DNA of 64,000 nucleotides from Thiopseudomonas alkaliphila (GCF_001267175.1 NZ_CP012358.1:784501-848500), one strand, 5' to 3'. Shown: positions 49,017 through 59,900, counted from the first letter of the stretch. Notes: generated by a model from the sequence alone, not told the origin. Program-made: numbers and translations.

Positions 49017-51386
49017 TTAGAATGTTTGACCCAGTGAGAACTGGAAGACTTGGGTATCGGCATTGTCAGGTTTCTTAATCGGTGTCCCTAAGCTAAAGCT
49101 TAAGGGGCCTAAAGCGGTCACCCAAGTTAAGCCAACCCCCACCGAACTGGCGACGTTGTCATAACTAAAGCTACAACCTGACTCATTTCGTTTTTTCTGC
49201 CATTTACTGCAGTTGGTATCAAATGCATTCCCCACATCCCAGAACAGTACAGTGCGGAATGAGCGCTGATCCTTAACAAAGGGCATTGGGAACATTAACT
49301 CCACTCCACCTTGCACCAACACGTTACCACCGAAGGGTAAAGGATCATTATCTGGATCAGCTTTATCGCCACGATCAATAGATCCATATCCATACGGAGT
49401 ACTACGCGGGCCTAAGGTGCCGTCTTTAAAGCCACGGATTGAGCCAAAGCCTCCAGCATAGTAATGCTCATAGAATGGCAGTTCAGAAGTTGAGCCATAA
49501 CTATCGGCATAGCCCAAGTCAGCATGGAAACGTAGCCCGTAATTTTCCGATAATGGCTTAAAGATTTGCCCACTATAGTCCAGACGATAAAACGACAGAT
49601 CACTACCCGGCACAGTGGTTTCTAAGCTTAAGCTTTGTGAGTGACCGCGGGTCGGCAATAAACCACGGTTCAAGGTGGATTCAGACCAGCCAATAGAGGC
49701 TTTAAAGTTAGTGTAACTTTTGCCCTCTTCCTCGATAAACTCAGCAATTTCTTCTACTGGGTAGCGGCCAGTTTTAATCTTATCTTGCTGTACGGTTAAG
49801 CCATAATTTAAACGCGAAGTTTCACTGATTGGGTAACCAAGATTAACCCCAGCGCCTAAGCTATCGACCGAGTAGTTAGAAAGGTCAACATCAAGCTTAT
49901 CGTAGTCAGTTTTACGGTAGTACATGTTGTACCCCAGACTCACACCATCTTGAGTCCAGTAGGGATCAACAAAGCTGAAGTTATAACTCTGCTGATATTC
50001 ACTGCGCGTAAGACCTAAACTGACCTTATTACCGGTACCTAGGAAGTTACTCTGGCTAATCGAGCCACCTAAGATCAGCCCCGCATTCTGCGCATAACCA
50101 ATACTGGCGGTAATCGAGCCAGAGGGCTGCTCTTCCACACTGATATTTACATCAACCTGATCATCAGCACCGGGTACTTGCGGGGTTTCAACTTTGACTT
50201 CCTTAAAGTAGCCTAAGCGCTCTAAACGAGTCTTTGACTGATCAATTAAATAAGCAGAAGCCCAGCCACCTTCCATTTGTCGCATTTCACGGCGCAGTAC
50301 TTCGTCGGCAGTTTTAGTGTTACCACGGAAGTTAATGCGATTAACATAAGCACGCTTACCTGGATCAACTACGTAAGTTAAAGTCACCGTGTTGTCTTCA
50401 TCATGGGTTTGCGGAATCGCATTAACGTTAGCAAAGGTATAGCCTTCGTTACCTAAACGCCGCATCACCAGCTCAGAACTACTGGTCATCACTTGGCGAG
50501 AGAACACCTGTCCTGGGCGCGATAAAATTAGTCCACGAATTTCATCTTCATCAACTTTCAAGTCACCTGAGAGCGCAATCTCACGAATTTTGTATTGCTT
50601 ACCCTCATCAATATTGACCGTAATGTAGACATGCTTTTTATCTGGAGTAATGGATACCTGGGTTGAGGTTATATCCATATTGATATAACCGCGATCAAGG
50701 TAGTAAGAACGTAACCGTTCTAGATCGCCAGAGAGTTTTTCCCGCGCATACTTATCACTGCTGCTAAACAGTGAGTACCATTTTTTAGGCTTGAGCTCAA
50801 ACAATGCTTCCAATTCTTCATTATCAAAAACACTGTTGCCCACGATATTAACATGCTGAATTTTTGCGATTGCGCCTTCGTTAACCGTAATTTTAATCCC
50901 TACACGGTTACGCGGTAACTCGTTAACTTCAGTTTCAATATTAGCTGAATAACGCCCTTGCGCTACATATTGGCGCTCTAACTCATTGCGAACCCCTTCT
51001 AGGGTAGCATTTTGAAAGATTTCTCCTTCAGCTAATCCAGACTGGCTTAAACCTTTCAGTAAATCATCTTTACTGATGGCTTTGTTGCCTTCAATTTCAA
51101 TACTGGCAATTGAGGGGCGCTCAACCACCGAGATTACTAACACGCTGCCATCACGACCTAGCTCAATATCCTGAAACAGGCCTGTTTTAAACAGTGAGCG
51201 CGTTGCTTCAGCTAACTCTTGCGAGTCGGCCTCTTGCCCTACATTTAATGGAAGTGCTGCAAATACACTGCCTGCAGAAACACGCTGTAAGCCATTAACA
51301 CGAATATCTGAGATGGTGAAGGACGCAGCGTGAACTTCAGCAATCATCATTGCGGTCATAGCCGCGGGGAGCAGAAGACGTTTCAT
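49017..51386 (-). CDS. bamA: Outer membrane protein assembly factor BamA
   Basis: A 789-residue outer-membrane protein with signal peptide (cleavage after about residue 20), five POTRA repeats (about residues 22-420) and a C-terminal 16-strand barrel ending in FSLGQTF. The loop 6 motif RGF in GSIRGFKDGTLGPRS is near residue 650. It inserts beta-barrel proteins in the outer membrane. It lies between rseP and skp as in most gammaproteobacteria. Confidence 0.96.
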   Translation of the reverse strand: MKRLLLPAAMTAMMIAEVHAASFTISDIRVNGLQRVSAGSVFAALPLNVGQEADSQELAEATRSLFKTGLFQDIELGRDGSVLVISVVERPSIASIEIEGNKAISKDDLLKGLSQSGLAEGEIFQNATLEGVRNELERQYVAQGRYSANIETEVNELPRNRVGIKITVNEGAIAKIQHVNIVGNSVFDNEELEALFELKPKKWYSLFSSSDKYAREKLSGDLERLRSYYLDRGYINMDITSTQVSITPDKKHVYITVNIDEGKQYKIREIALSGDLKVDEDEIRGLILSRPGQVFSRQVMTSSSELVMRRLGNEGYTFANVNAIPQTHDEDNTVTLTYVVDPGKRAYVNRINFRGNTKTADEVLRREMRQMEGGWASAYLIDQSKTRLERLGYFKEVKVETPQVPGADDQVDVNISVEEQPSGSITASIGYAQNAGLILGGSISQSNFLGTGNKVSLGLTRSEYQQSYNFSFVDPYWTQDGVSLGYNMYYRKTDYDKLDVDLSNYSVDSLGAGVNLGYPISETSRLNYGLTVQQDKIKTGRYPVEEIAEFIEEEGKSYTNFKASIGWSESTLNRGLLPTRGHSQSLSLETTVPGSDLSFYRLDYSGQIFKPLSENYGLRFHADLGYADSYGSTSELPFYEHYYAGGFGSIRGFKDGTLGPRSTPYGYGSIDRGDKADPDNDPLPFGGNVLVQGGVELMFPMPFVKDQRSFRTVLFWDVGNAFDTNCSKWQKKRNESGCSFSYDNVASSVGVGLTWVTALGPLSFSLGTPIKKPDNADTQVFQFSLGQTF

Positions 51387-51459
51387 GAAGTCCTTTCTAT
51401 ATCAATTGAAGGTTTAAACACTCTGCAGTCGGTGACAGCAGCCCAGTTACTATACATAG

Positions 51460-52800
51460 TTATAAGCGTCCAAGGTCATTAAACAGTGCCAGTAACATGA
51501 CACCCAAAATTAAAATGACACCGACTTGCACACCAAAGTTTTGTATCTTATCTGAAAGTGGCCGTCCACGCGCCCACTCAATGCAATAAAATAATAAATG
51601 CCCGCCATCTAAGACCGGAATCGGCAGCAAATTTAGCACACCTAAGCTAATACTCAATAATGCTAAAAAACGTAAAAAGCTTTTTATACCATTTTCAGCA
51701 CTATCGCCAGCGACTTTAGCAATGGTAATCGGCCCACTTAGATTTTTAACCGATAAATCGCCTACCAGCATTTTGCCCATAAACTGCAAGGTCATCAGGC
51801 TAGTGTTCCAGGTTTCAGCAACCGCGTGGGGTAACGCACTCCATGGACTAAAGCTGACCTCTCGCAACATACTCGCTGGCCATTCACCAGGTTGTACGCC
51901 CACGCCTAAAAAGCCTTGCTGCGGATTGTCGCTGGCACTACTGAGAGTAACAGCCAGCGTTTGCGACTGCCCGGCACGTACAATTGTTAAACTGACAGGC
52001 TGATTAGGGAGTTGACGAATTTTTTCAGTCAGCCCTTGCCAGTGCTCGTAAGGCTCACCATTGAGTGCAGTAATCTGATCGCCTAACTGCAGTCCAGCTA
52101 CTGCTGCCGGCGATCCCTCTTGTACCTGAGCCACAATCGATGGAATTTCTGGCTGCCAAATGCTTAAACCAAATTCGATTAAAGGATTAACCTCGTCTGC
52201 ACCACGCAACCAGCCTTGTAACGGCACCCGATGTTGCTGCTCGGTAGCAAAGGCCTCCGTTTTAGTGCTGATTTCTAAGGTTTTATGGCTGCCTGCTTGA
52301 CGCATTAATGCCACGGCCACCTCCCCCCAGTTATGGGTGGGGGTTTGATCAACCTGCGTTAGCTCCATACCGGCCTGTAAACCTGCTTGCTCTGCTAAAC
52401 TTTCAGGCGTGACACTCCCAATTACCGGGCGAATTTCTTGACTACCAAGTAGCGCTAGCAACCAAAAAAACACTATTGCCAACAGAAAGTTAGCAATAGG
52501 TCCGGCAGCTACAATAGCAATCCGTTGCTTAACGGTTTTTTGGGTAAAGGCTTGATTTAGCATGCTCTCTGCTACGGGGCCTTCACGCTCATCGAGCATT
52601 TTTACATAGCCACCCAAGGGAATCGCTGCAATCACAAACTCGGTGCCTTGCCGATCACGCCACTTAATTAACGGCATGCCAAACCCTACAGAAAAGCGCA
52701 ACACCTTAACCCCACAACGCCTCGCCACCCAAAAGTGCCCGAACTCGTGAAAGGTAACCAAAATGCCTAATGCGATGAGTGTGCCAAATAAGGTATACAA
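51460..52800 (-). CDS. rseP: Site-2 protease RseP
   Basis: A 446-residue inner-membrane zinc metalloprotease that cleaves the anti-sigma factor in the envelope-stress response. HEFGH is at residues 18-22, the second ligand in LLPIPVLDGGHLLFY near residue 400, and two PDZ domains lie between (about residues 120-310). It starts 15 bases after the dxr stop. Confidence 0.95.
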   Translation of the reverse strand: MYTLFGTLIALGILVTFHEFGHFWVARRCGVKVLRFSVGFGMPLIKWRDRQGTEFVIAAIPLGGYVKMLDEREGPVAESMLNQAFTQKTVKQRIAIVAAGPIANFLLAIVFFWLLALLGSQEIRPVIGSVTPESLAEQAGLQAGMELTQVDQTPTHNWGEVAVALMRQAGSHKTLEISTKTEAFATEQQHRVPLQGWLRGADEVNPLIEFGLSIWQPEIPSIVAQVQEGSPAAVAGLQLGDQITALNGEPYEHWQGLTEKIRQLPNQPVSLTIVRAGQSQTLAVTLSSASDNPQQGFLGVGVQPGEWPASMLREVSFSPWSALPHAVAETWNTSLMTLQFMGKMLVGDLSVKNLSGPITIAKVAGDSAENGIKSFLRFLALLSISLGVLNLLPIPVLDGGHLLFYCIEWARGRPLSDKIQNFGVQVGVILILGVMLLALFNDLGRL

Positions 52801-52815
52801 GGATTTTCCTACCTA

Positions 52816-54021
52816 TTAATGCCTATAGGCTGCATGTTGAGCCAACCACTGCTGAGCCTGTTCACGAGCGTAGTAATCAGCTTGATAGACCTTAGCTAAA
52901 TCATCTGCTGCACTGTGTGGCGTGCTGGTCAATACCGCTTCAATTAGCTGAGGTATCTGAGTAAACTTAAGCTGCCCTGCTAAAAACTGCGCCACCGCCA
53001 CCTCGTTGGCTGCATTTAAAATCGCTGGTGCTACCCCACCTGCATCCATCGCTTCACGGGCTAAGCGTAAGCAAGCAAAACGCTCGGTATCGGGTGGATA
53101 AAACTCTAGAGCTGCCAATTCAAAAAAATTTAGCGACTGAACGCCAGACTCAATTCGCTCTGGCCAAGCCATGGCATGGGCAATCGGTGTGCGCATATCA
53201 GGATTTCCTAACTGCGCCAAAATCGATCCATCCACATATTCCACCATGGAATGAATAATACTTTGTGGATGTACCACCACTTCAATTTGCGCCGGAGGTA
53301 AATTAAATAACCAACACGCCTCAATTAACTCTAAGCCTTTGTTCATTAAGGTGGCTGAGTCTACTGAGATTTTACGTCCCATCGACCAATTCGGGTGCGC
53401 ACAGGCCTCAGCGGGTGAGACTTTCTCCAACTCGGCATAACTCATATGACGCAGTGGTCCACCAGAGGCAGTTAACAATAATTTACGTACCCCAACTTCC
53501 GCCAGCTGCTTGGGATAATGACTCGGCAAACACTGAAAAATTGCGTTGTGCTCACTATCAATCGGTAAAATCACCGCACCACTGCGCTGTGCCAACTCAA
53601 TTAATAATTGTCCAGACATTACCAAGGCTTCTTTATTAGCCAGCAATAGTTTCTTGCCTGCCTTCACCGCAGCTAAGCTTGGCTTTAATCCCGCTGCACC
53701 AACAATCGCCGCCATCACCGCATCAACCTCAGGGGCACTGGCTACTTCAGCCAAGGCCTGCTCGCCACAGAGCACCTGCGTCACCGTCTCTGTTGCAGCT
53801 AACAGCCCATGTAATTGCTCTGCTGCTTGCTCGGTTGCCACCACGGCATACGCTGGCTGAAAACGTTGACATAACAGCGCAAGCTTTTCTACTTGCTGGT
53901 GGGCGGTAAGCGCGTAGACCTGATAACGCTCAGGGTGGCGCTCAATCACATCGAGGGTGCTACTGCCAATTGAGCCGGTTGCTCCCAGCACAGTAATCTG
54001 TTGCACGCGATTGTTGTTCAC
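52816..54021 (-). CDS. dxr: 1-deoxy-D-xylulose 5-phosphate reductoisomerase
   Basis: An MEP-pathway enzyme of about 401 residues that makes 2-C-methyl-D-erythritol 4-phosphate with NADPH. NADPH loop [16 protein letters not shown] near residue 11, ANKEALV and [12 protein letters not shown] near residue 150, and [21 protein letters not shown] near residue 220 are intact. The GTG start at 54021 overlaps the cdsA stop by four bases (GTGA), suggesting coupled translation; a GTG five codons later is also possible. Confidence 0.93.
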   Translation of the reverse strand: MNNNRVQQITVLGATGSIGSSTLDVIERHPERYQVYALTAHQQVEKLALLCQRFQPAYAVVATEQAAEQLHGLLAATETVTQVLCGEQALAEVASAPEVDAVMAAIVGAAGLKPSLAAVKAGKKLLLANKEALVMSGQLLIELAQRSGAVILPIDSEHNAIFQCLPSHYPKQLAEVGVRKLLLTASGGPLRHMSYAELEKVSPAEACAHPNWSMGRKISVDSATLMNKGLELIEACWLFNLPPAQIEVVVHPQSIIHSMVEYVDGSILAQLGNPDMRTPIAHAMAWPERIESGVQSLNFFELAALEFYPPDTERFACLRLAREAMDAGGVAPAILNAANEVAVAQFLAGQLKFTQIPQLIEAVLTSTPHSAADDLAKVYQADYYAREQAQQWLAQHAAYRH

Positions 54022-54833
54022 AACGCGCCCCAACCAGCCAGCCATAACACCACCACAAACACAGGTACGGCCGCAGTTAGACTGTCAATACGATCTAAAA
54101 CCCCACCATGTCCAGGTAGTAAGTTACTGCTGTCTTTAATGCCTGAGTGGCGCTTAAACATACTTTCAGTCAAATCACCAATAATAGAAATCACTACTAC
54201 TGGTAACACCATTAACACCAAAGCCCAGGCGCTTATAGACACATGACCCAATTGAGATGCCATACCGGCTGCCACTAACAAGCTAATCAGTACACCGCCA
54301 ATCGCACCTTCCCAGCTCTTTCCGGGACTCACAGCGGGCGCTAGCTTACGCTTACCAAATTGCTTGCCAGTAAAGTAAGCGCCAATATCGGCACTCCAGA
54401 TCAATAGCATGACCAATAAAATCAAGAGATTAGCTTGTGGCCAAGTTTTTAGCGTGATCAAACCTTGCCAGGCCGGCAATAAAATTAACCAGCCTATCAA
54501 CAGTTGACCTAGCACGCCTCCCCAAGCCCGTACACTGCGCGGAAAAGTGAGCACCATTAACGTAGCCACTAACCACCACAACACTGCCAGCAATAGCACC
54601 GGTTTAGCCAGTTGAGGCAACTGATAAAGCCCAGTCAAAGCAGCGGCAGTTACCATAGCGTATACAATACGCACGACTGTGTGCTTAATTCCGGCTAAGG
54701 CGGCCCACTCCCAAGCCCCTAAACTAATCACCAAACCAATAAAAGCCGCGTAGGCAATGCCATCTAAATAAAAAAAACCTAATAGCGCTAAAGGCACTAA
54801 CCAAAGCGCTGTAATTACCCGCTGTTTAAGCAT
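54018..54833 (-). CDS. cdsA: Phosphatidate cytidylyltransferase
   Basis: A 271-residue membrane enzyme that makes CDP-diacylglycerol from phosphatidate and CTP. The signature [12 protein letters not shown] near residue 175 and [25 protein letters not shown] near residue 232 (key residues K, D and D) are clear. Eight or so helices precede it. It starts two bases after uppS. Confidence 0.94.
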   Translation of the reverse strand: MLKQRVITALWLVPLALLGFFYLDGIAYAAFIGLVISLGAWEWAALAGIKHTVVRIVYAMVTAAALTGLYQLPQLAKPVLLLAVLWWLVATLMVLTFPRSVRAWGGVLGQLLIGWLILLPAWQGLITLKTWPQANLLILLVMLLIWSADIGAYFTGKQFGKRKLAPAVSPGKSWEGAIGGVLISLLVAAGMASQLGHVSISAWALVLMVLPVVVISIIGDLTESMFKRHSGIKDSSNLLPGHGGVLDRIDSLTAAVPVFVVVLWLAGWGAL

Positions 54834-54835
54834 GG

Positions 54836-55582
54836 TTATACTCCTTCTTTCTCAACTTGCTCGCTGGTTTTACCAAAACGACGCTGACGTTGAGCATAGG
54901 CAGCCAGGGCTTCACGCATGGCGGTATGCTTAAAATCGGGCCAATAAAGTGGCGAAAAGTACAGCTCACTGTACGCAAGCTGCCAGAGTAAAAAGTTACT
55001 GATGCGCTGCTCACCACCGGTACGGATACAAAGATCCGGAGCAGGTACACCTGCAGTTGATAAGCAGTTTTGTAGCAGATCAGGTGTTATCTCATCGATT
55101 TGCACATGACCGGCTTTCACTTCGCGGGCAATCCGTTGGGCGGCCTGGACAATATCCCACTGCCCACCATAGTTAGCTGCCACTTGCAAAATTAAGCGCT
55201 TATTCTCGGCCGTTTGCAGCTCTGCCTCGCTCATGGCTTTTTGTAGCTCTGGCTGAAAACGGCTACGATCACCGATGATCTTTAAACCAATCCCGTTTTC
55301 AGCCAGCTGCCGTACTTCTTTACGTAACGCATTGAGAAACAGCTTCATGAGCGCCCCTACTTCCTCTTCTGGGCGTTGCCAGTTTTCACTTGAGAAAGCA
55401 AACAAGGTTAACACTTCAACGCCAGCTTCGGCGCATACCTCAACCACTGCTCGAACAGCATCTACTCCGGCTTTATGCCCTGCTACACCAGGTAAAAAAC
55501 GCTTTTTAGCCCAGCGATTATTACCATCCATGATAATCGCCACATGGCGCGGAATAGCTTGATTTGCTGTGGGTGTGCTCAT
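54836..55582 (-). CDS. uppS: Undecaprenyl diphosphate synthase
   Basis: A 248-residue cis-prenyltransferase that makes the C55 lipid carrier for peptidoglycan and polysaccharides. IIMDGNNRWAKKR near residue 16 holds the catalytic aspartate, and RTGGEQRISNFLLWQLAYSE near residue 195 is the diphosphate-binding signature. It starts 11 bases after frr. Confidence 0.95.
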   Translation of the reverse strand: MSTPTANQAIPRHVAIIMDGNNRWAKKRFLPGVAGHKAGVDAVRAVVEVCAEAGVEVLTLFAFSSENWQRPEEEVGALMKLFLNALRKEVRQLAENGIGLKIIGDRSRFQPELQKAMSEAELQTAENKRLILQVAANYGGQWDIVQAAQRIAREVKAGHVQIDEITPDLLQNCLSTAGVPAPDLCIRTGGEQRISNFLLWQLAYSELYFSPLYWPDFKHTAMREALAAYAQRQRRFGKTSEQVEKEGV

Positions 55583-55593
55583 AACTGATCCAA

Positions 55594-56151
55594 TTACACT
55601 TCCATTAAGTCGGTTTCTTTGGCGGCCAACGCGCTATCTACATCGGCAATAAAGCCATCAGTAACCTTCTGTATTTCATCCGCTGCACGACGCTCTTCGT
55701 CTTCGCTGATCTCTTTTTCTTTCTCTAAGTCTTTCAGCTGGTTAATCGCATCGCGACGAATATTACGAATCGCTACCCGCGCGTTTTCTGCTTCTTGGCG
55801 CGCCTGACGGGTGTAACCCTTACGGGTTTCCTCAGTAAGCGCTGGCATCGGTACGCGAATGGTAGTACCTGCAGTAGCAGGGTTTAAGCCTAAATCTGAG
55901 GTTAAAATAGCTTTCTCTACTGCTTGGATCATGCTGCGATCAAACACGGTCAGCGCCAAAGTCCGTGAGTCCTCAGTAACCACGTTAGCCACCTGGCGCA
56001 GTGGTGTGTCCGCACCGTAATAGGAAACCATCACGCTATCTAAAATGCTCGGATGCGCACGACCGGTACGAATTTTGGCAAAAGCATGCTGTAACGACTC
56101 AAGGGATTTACTCATACGCTCTTTAGCGTCTTGTTTAATTTCATTGATCAT
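55594..56151 (-). CDS. frr: Ribosome recycling factor
   Basis: A 185-residue factor that splits post-termination ribosomes with EF-G. The sequence is full length, with [15 protein letters not shown] near residue 28 and the C-terminal helix [20 protein letters not shown]. It overlaps pyrH by four bases, so the two are coupled. Confidence 0.96.
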   Translation of the reverse strand: MINEIKQDAKERMSKSLESLQHAFAKIRTGRAHPSILDSVMVSYYGADTPLRQVANVVTEDSRTLALTVFDRSMIQAVEKAILTSDLGLNPATAGTTIRVPMPALTEETRKGYTRQARQEAENARVAIRNIRRDAINQLKDLEKEKEISEDEERRAADEIQKVTDGFIADVDSALAAKETDLMEV

Positions 56152-56891
56152 TCTTTTACTTCCTCAATTAGGGTTCCTTCGGTGCCGCCCAGTACGCTGT
56201 TTAGTAAAGCCCCAGGCTTATTCATATTAAACACTCGCAATGGCATTTTATGATCGCGACACAGACAAATAGCGGTTAAGTCCATCACCTCAAGCTTACG
56301 ATCTAATACTTCATCGTAGGTTAGGCGATCAAACTTCTCAGCATCAGCAAACTTAAAGGGGTCAGCAGTATACACGCCGTCAACCTTAGTGGCCTTTAAC
56401 ACCACATCGGCATTAATCTCAATTCCGCGCAAGCAAGCAGCTGAGTCGGTGGTGAAGAACGGGTTACCTGTTCCTGCTGAAAAAATCACCACTTCACCTT
56501 TGCGCAAGTGCCCCATGGCTTTGCGTCGGTCATAATGATCGGTAACACCCACCATTGAAATCGCTGACATGACCAACGCCGGAATATTCGAGCGCTCTAA
56601 AGCATCACGCATGGCTAGCGCATTCATCACAGTTGCTAGCATTCCCATATGGTCGCCGGTGACCCGATCCATACCAGCTGCCGAGAGTGCAGCACCACGG
56701 AATAAGTTTCCACCGCCAATAACAAGCCCAACCTGGACGCCAATACCAATTAACTGACCCACTTCAATGGCCATTCGGTCCAGCACTTTAGGATCAATCC
56801 CAAAGTTCTCAGAGCCCATCAAAGCCTCACCGCTGAGTTTAAGCAAGATGCGCTTATAACGTGGCTTACGGCCACTCTCTTGTTGAGACAT
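56148..56891 (-). CDS. pyrH: UMP kinase
   Basis: A 247-residue amino acid kinase-fold enzyme that makes UDP from UMP and is allosterically controlled by GTP and [15 protein letters not shown] near residue 15 and GGGNLFRG near residue 58 are the phosphate-binding loops. I chose ATG 56891 because GGAG lies at the right distance; the upstream ATG at 56918 adds nine residues. Confidence 0.95.
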   Translation of the reverse strand: MSQQESGRKPRYKRILLKLSGEALMGSENFGIDPKVLDRMAIEVGQLIGIGVQVGLVIGGGNLFRGAALSAAGMDRVTGDHMGMLATVMNALAMRDALERSNIPALVMSAISMVGVTDHYDRRKAMGHLRKGEVVIFSAGTGNPFFTTDSAACLRGIEINADVVLKATKVDGVYTADPFKFADAEKFDRLTYDEVLDRKLEVMDLTAICLCRDHKMPLRVFNMNKPGALLNSVLGGTEGTLIEEVKE

Positions 56892-56977
56892 GTGTAATTC
56901 TCCTGCGGTTTCTTTCAAATATATTTTAACAAAACGGGCGTATTATATACGGAACGCCCACAAACGGGGCGTGTTAT

Positions 56978-57013
56978 TAAAAAAAAGGCTGCGCGCATAA
57001 GCGGGCAGCCTTT
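56978..57013 (-). terminator. Terminator of the rpsB-tsf operon
   Basis: Leftward, AAAGGCTGC pairs with GCAGCCTTT over a 12-base loop and continues into eight T. It lies 27 bases after tsf, separating it from pyrH. Confidence 0.88.
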
Positions 57014-57039
57014 GGGTACTACATCAATTAAGCATTAGC

Positions 57040-57909
57040 TTACTTTTTAGCAGCTTCTAACTGAGCAGCAACTTCTGCAGCAAAGTCTTCTTCTGCGCGC
57101 TCAATACCTTCACCCACTTCATAGCGAACGAAAGATACGATTTCAGCGCCAGCGTTAGCCGCTAACTTACCAACAGTCACTTCTGGATCTTTAACGAATG
57201 GCTGCTCAACTAAGCTGCCTTCAGCCAAGAACTTGTTAATACGGCCTTTTACCATATTTTCCACGATACTTTCTGGCTTACCAGCGATCTTGTCAGCGTT
57301 TAACGCCATGAAGATCTCTTTCTCTTTAGCGATCATCTCATCAGAAACCTGAGAAGGATCTAAGAATTGTGGATTGCTCGCAGCAACGTGCATCGCGATG
57401 TCACGCGCTAGCTCTTGATCACCACCTTTCAAGGTCACCAATACGCCAATACGGTTACCGTGCAAGTAACCACCTAACACATCACCTTCAACGCGAGTTA
57501 AACGACGAATGTTAACGTTTTCACCACACTTGGCAACTAACGCTTCACGCGCAGGCTCTTGCACTTCGATCAGTGGAGCGGCATCAGTGTAGTTTTCTGC
57601 TGCTGCTTTTTCTAAGCTCTCAGCTACGAACGCTTTGAAATCATCTTGCAGAGCCAAGAAGTCAGTTTGCGAGTTAACCTCGATAATCACCGCACTCTTA
57701 CCATCAGCCGCTACTTTATAGGCAATAGCACCTTCGGCAGCAATGTTACCCGCTTTTTTAGCTGCTTTAATTGCACCTGCTGCGCGCATATCGTCAATTG
57801 CTTTTTCGATATCGCCACCCGCAGCTTCGAGTGCTTTTTTACAGTCCATCATACCTTGACCGGTACGCTCGCGAAGCTCTTTCACCATTGCAGCAGTAAT
57901 CTGCGCCAT
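57040..57909 (-). CDS. tsf: Elongation factor Ts
   Basis: A protein of about 289 residues that exchanges GDP for GTP on EF-Tu. The N-terminal TAAMVKELRERTGQGMMDCKKAL motif (with the TDF loop near residue 80) is at residues 5-27 (key residues RERTG and MDCKKAL). ATG 57909 lies seven bases after GAGGG; an in-frame ATG two codons earlier is alternative. It lies after rpsB, separated by an attenuator-like hairpin. Confidence 0.96.
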   Translation of the reverse strand: MAQITAAMVKELRERTGQGMMDCKKALEAAGGDIEKAIDDMRAAGAIKAAKKAGNIAAEGAIAYKVAADGKSAVIIEVNSQTDFLALQDDFKAFVAESLEKAAAENYTDAAPLIEVQEPAREALVAKCGENVNIRRLTRVEGDVLGGYLHGNRIGVLVTLKGGDQELARDIAMHVAASNPQFLDPSQVSDEMIAKEKEIFMALNADKIAGKPESIVENMVKGRINKFLAEGSLVEQPFVKDPEVTVGKLAANAGAEIVSFVRYEVGEGIERAEEDFAAEVAAQLEAAKK

Positions 57910-57970
57910 ATTCATACCCTCTTTAAATCATTGATTGGCCAGCTTGCACTGAGCCACTGTATTAGGCAAA

Positions 57971-57992
57971 AAGGGGGCCAAGCCCCCTTCTT
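57971..57992 (-). terminator. Attenuator-like hairpin between rpsB and tsf
   Basis: GGGGGC (57973-57978) and GCCCCC (57982-57987) pair over a three-base loop. Read leftward, five T follow. It lies 24-46 bases after rpsB and before tsf, so it would reduce read-through into tsf; a similar terminator is known in E. coli at this place. Confidence 0.75.
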
Positions 57993-58016
57993 TTTAGTCG
58001 CTAAGCTTAGCTTAAA

Positions 58017-58754
58017 TTAAGCTTCTGCTTCTTCAGCAACTTCTACAAACTCTTCTGCAGTGGTCGCTGAACCTTGACGCACGCGAATCACCGTATCAGC
58101 CACTGCACCTAAGTACAGCTGTACCGCACGGATAGCGTCATCGTTACCTGGAATAATGTAGTCTACGCCTTCTGGGCTGCTGTTGGTGTCAACCACACCA
58201 ATAACAGGGATACCCAGCTTGTTTGCTTCGCTAATCGCGATACGCTCGTGATCAACGTCGATAACAAACATTGCATCAGGCAAACCACCCATTTCTTTAA
58301 TACCACCTAAGCTGCGCTCTAGTTTTTCTAGGTCGCGAGTACGCATCAGCGCCTCTTTCTTAGTTAGCTTTTCAAATGTACCGTCTTGGGCTTGAGCTTC
58401 TAACTCACGCAGACGCTTAATTGAAGTACGGATGGTTTTGTAGTTGGTTAACATACCACCTAACCAACGGTGATCAACGTAAGGCATGCCACAACGCGCA
58501 GCTTCTTCACGCACGATCTTGCTTGCAGAGCGCTTAGTACCAACAAATAGAATTTTGTTCTTACCTTTAGCAGTTTTTTCAATAAAGCTTAATGCTTCGT
58601 TGAACATAGGTAAGGTTTTTTCTAAGTTGATGATATGAATCTTGTTACGTGCACCAAAGATGTACTTACCCATTTTTGGGTTCCAGTAGCGAGTTTGGTG
58701 ACCGAAGTGTACGCCTGCTTTCAGCATGTCGCGCATAGAGACTGGTTGAGTCAT
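58017..58754 (-). CDS. rpsB: 30S ribosomal protein S2
   Basis: A 245-residue small-subunit protein, full length. [22 protein letters not shown] opens it from residue 6 (key residues GVHFGHQTR), and [16 protein letters not shown] near residue 155 and [12 protein letters not shown] near residue 195 are invariant. ATG 58754 follows AGGAATTATC. It is the first gene of the rpsB-tsf operon. Confidence 0.97.
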   Translation of the reverse strand: MTQPVSMRDMLKAGVHFGHQTRYWNPKMGKYIFGARNKIHIINLEKTLPMFNEALSFIEKTAKGKNKILFVGTKRSASKIVREEAARCGMPYVDHRWLGGMLTNYKTIRTSIKRLRELEAQAQDGTFEKLTKKEALMRTRDLEKLERSLGGIKEMGGLPDAMFVIDVDHERIAISEANKLGIPVIGVVDTNSSPEGVDYIIPGNDDAIRAVQLYLGAVADTVIRVRQGSATTAEEFVEVAEEAEA

Positions 58755-58871
58755 GATAATTCCTAAATATGTATGGGTTATGCCTCCACGCATCCCGCAT
58801 TCCAACCTACCAAAAGGCACCCAGAAAAGCGTGTCGATACGTGTGTGGATTTAAACCTACACAGTTAATTC

Positions 58872-58899
58872 TGTATAAGCGGCGCGTTTTATACCACAA
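58872..58899 (-). promoter_or_regulatory. Candidate promoter of rpsB-tsf
   Basis: Leftward, TTGTGG (58899-58894) and TATACA (58877-58872) are separated by 16 bases, with a GC-rich spacer. This gives a leader of about 110 bases before rpsB, which could hold an S2 autoregulatory site. The 314-base divergent gap shows no gene. Confidence 0.5.
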
Positions 58900-59010
58900 A
58901 ACCACCCATTAAAGCCAGCGGTTTCTACATTGATTACTGATTAAACGTAGATTGCACGATGCGCTCGGCGGGCTAATCGAGTTTCTGCTAAACTAAGTTT
59001 TTATTTACTT

Positions 59011-59043
59011 AGCTTAGCGCTAGCTTAGCGCTTGCACAGCGCT
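59011..59043 (+). repeat. Period-11 tandem repeat upstream of map
   Basis: AGCTTAGCGCT occurs twice in tandem (59011-59021, 59022-59032) and a third copy, TGCACAGCGCT, is degenerate (59033-59043). The unit equals about one helical turn. It ends 25 bases before map, in its leader or promoter. Confidence 0.6.
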
Positions 59044-59068
59044 TACGTTAAAAGGTCAAAGAACTACC

Positions 59069-59851
59069 ATGAGTGTTTCAATCAAAACGCCTGAAGAAAT
59101 CGAAAAAATGCGCATCGCCGGTCGACTCGCGGCCGAAGTATTGGAGATGCTTGAACCACACGTCAAAGTAGGCGTGACCACCGAAGAACTCAACCGCATC
59201 AGTCATGAGTACATCACTCAGGTGCAACAGGCGATTCCCGCGCCGCTTAATTACAATGGTTTCCCTAAGTCAATCTGCACTTCTGTGAACCATGTGGTAT
59301 GCCACGGCATTCCCAATGATAAGCCACTAAAAGATGGCGACATCATCAATATTGACGTGACTGTCATTAAAGATGGCTGGTATGGCGACACCAGCAAAAT
59401 GTTTTTAGTCGGAAACACTCCGGAGTGGGCTGAGCGTCTCTGCCGCGTCACCCAAGAGTGCCTCTATAAAGGCATTGAAATTGTCCGCCCTGGCACACGT
59501 TTAGGTGATATTGGCGAAGTGATTCAAAAGTACGCTGAAAGTCAGGGTTACTCAGTGGTTCGCGAATACTGTGGACATGGTATTGGTAAAGTGTTCCACG
59601 AAGAACCGCAAGTACTGCACTATGGCCGCGCTGGTACCGGTCTTGAACTTAAAGAAGGCATGACCTTTACTATTGAGCCGATGATTAACTTAGGCCGCCC
59701 AGAAACCCGCCTCTTAGGTGATGGCTGGACCGCGATCACTAAAGACCGCAAGCTAACTGCACAATGGGAACACACCCTAACCGTAACTGCAGACGGCTAT
59801 GAAATTTTCACCCTGCGCAATGAGGAAACCTTTCCTAAAATTGCCCCTTAA
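59069..59851 (+). CDS. map: Methionine aminopeptidase type I
   Basis: A 260-residue metalloenzyme that removes the initiator methionine. The metal ligands are visible: D in INIDVTVIKDGWYGDTSKMF (two aspartates), H in GHGIGKVFHEEP, E in FTIEPMIN and E in QWEHTLTV. It diverges from rpsB, as in many gammaproteobacteria. Confidence 0.96.
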   Translation: MSVSIKTPEEIEKMRIAGRLAAEVLEMLEPHVKVGVTTEELNRISHEYITQVQQAIPAPLNYNGFPKSICTSVNHVVCHGIPNDKPLKDGDIINIDVTVIKDGWYGDTSKMFLVGNTPEWAERLCRVTQECLYKGIEIVRPGTRLGDIGEVIQKYAESQGYSVVREYCGHGIGKVFHEEPQVLHYGRAGTGLELKEGMTFTIEPMINLGRPETRLLGDGWTAITKDRKLTAQWEHTLTVTADGYEIFTLRNEETFPKIAP

Positions 59852-59900
59852 ACAGTAGAAAACAACCTGATCTTTTCTTCTTTTGCTAGCGAGGAACTCT

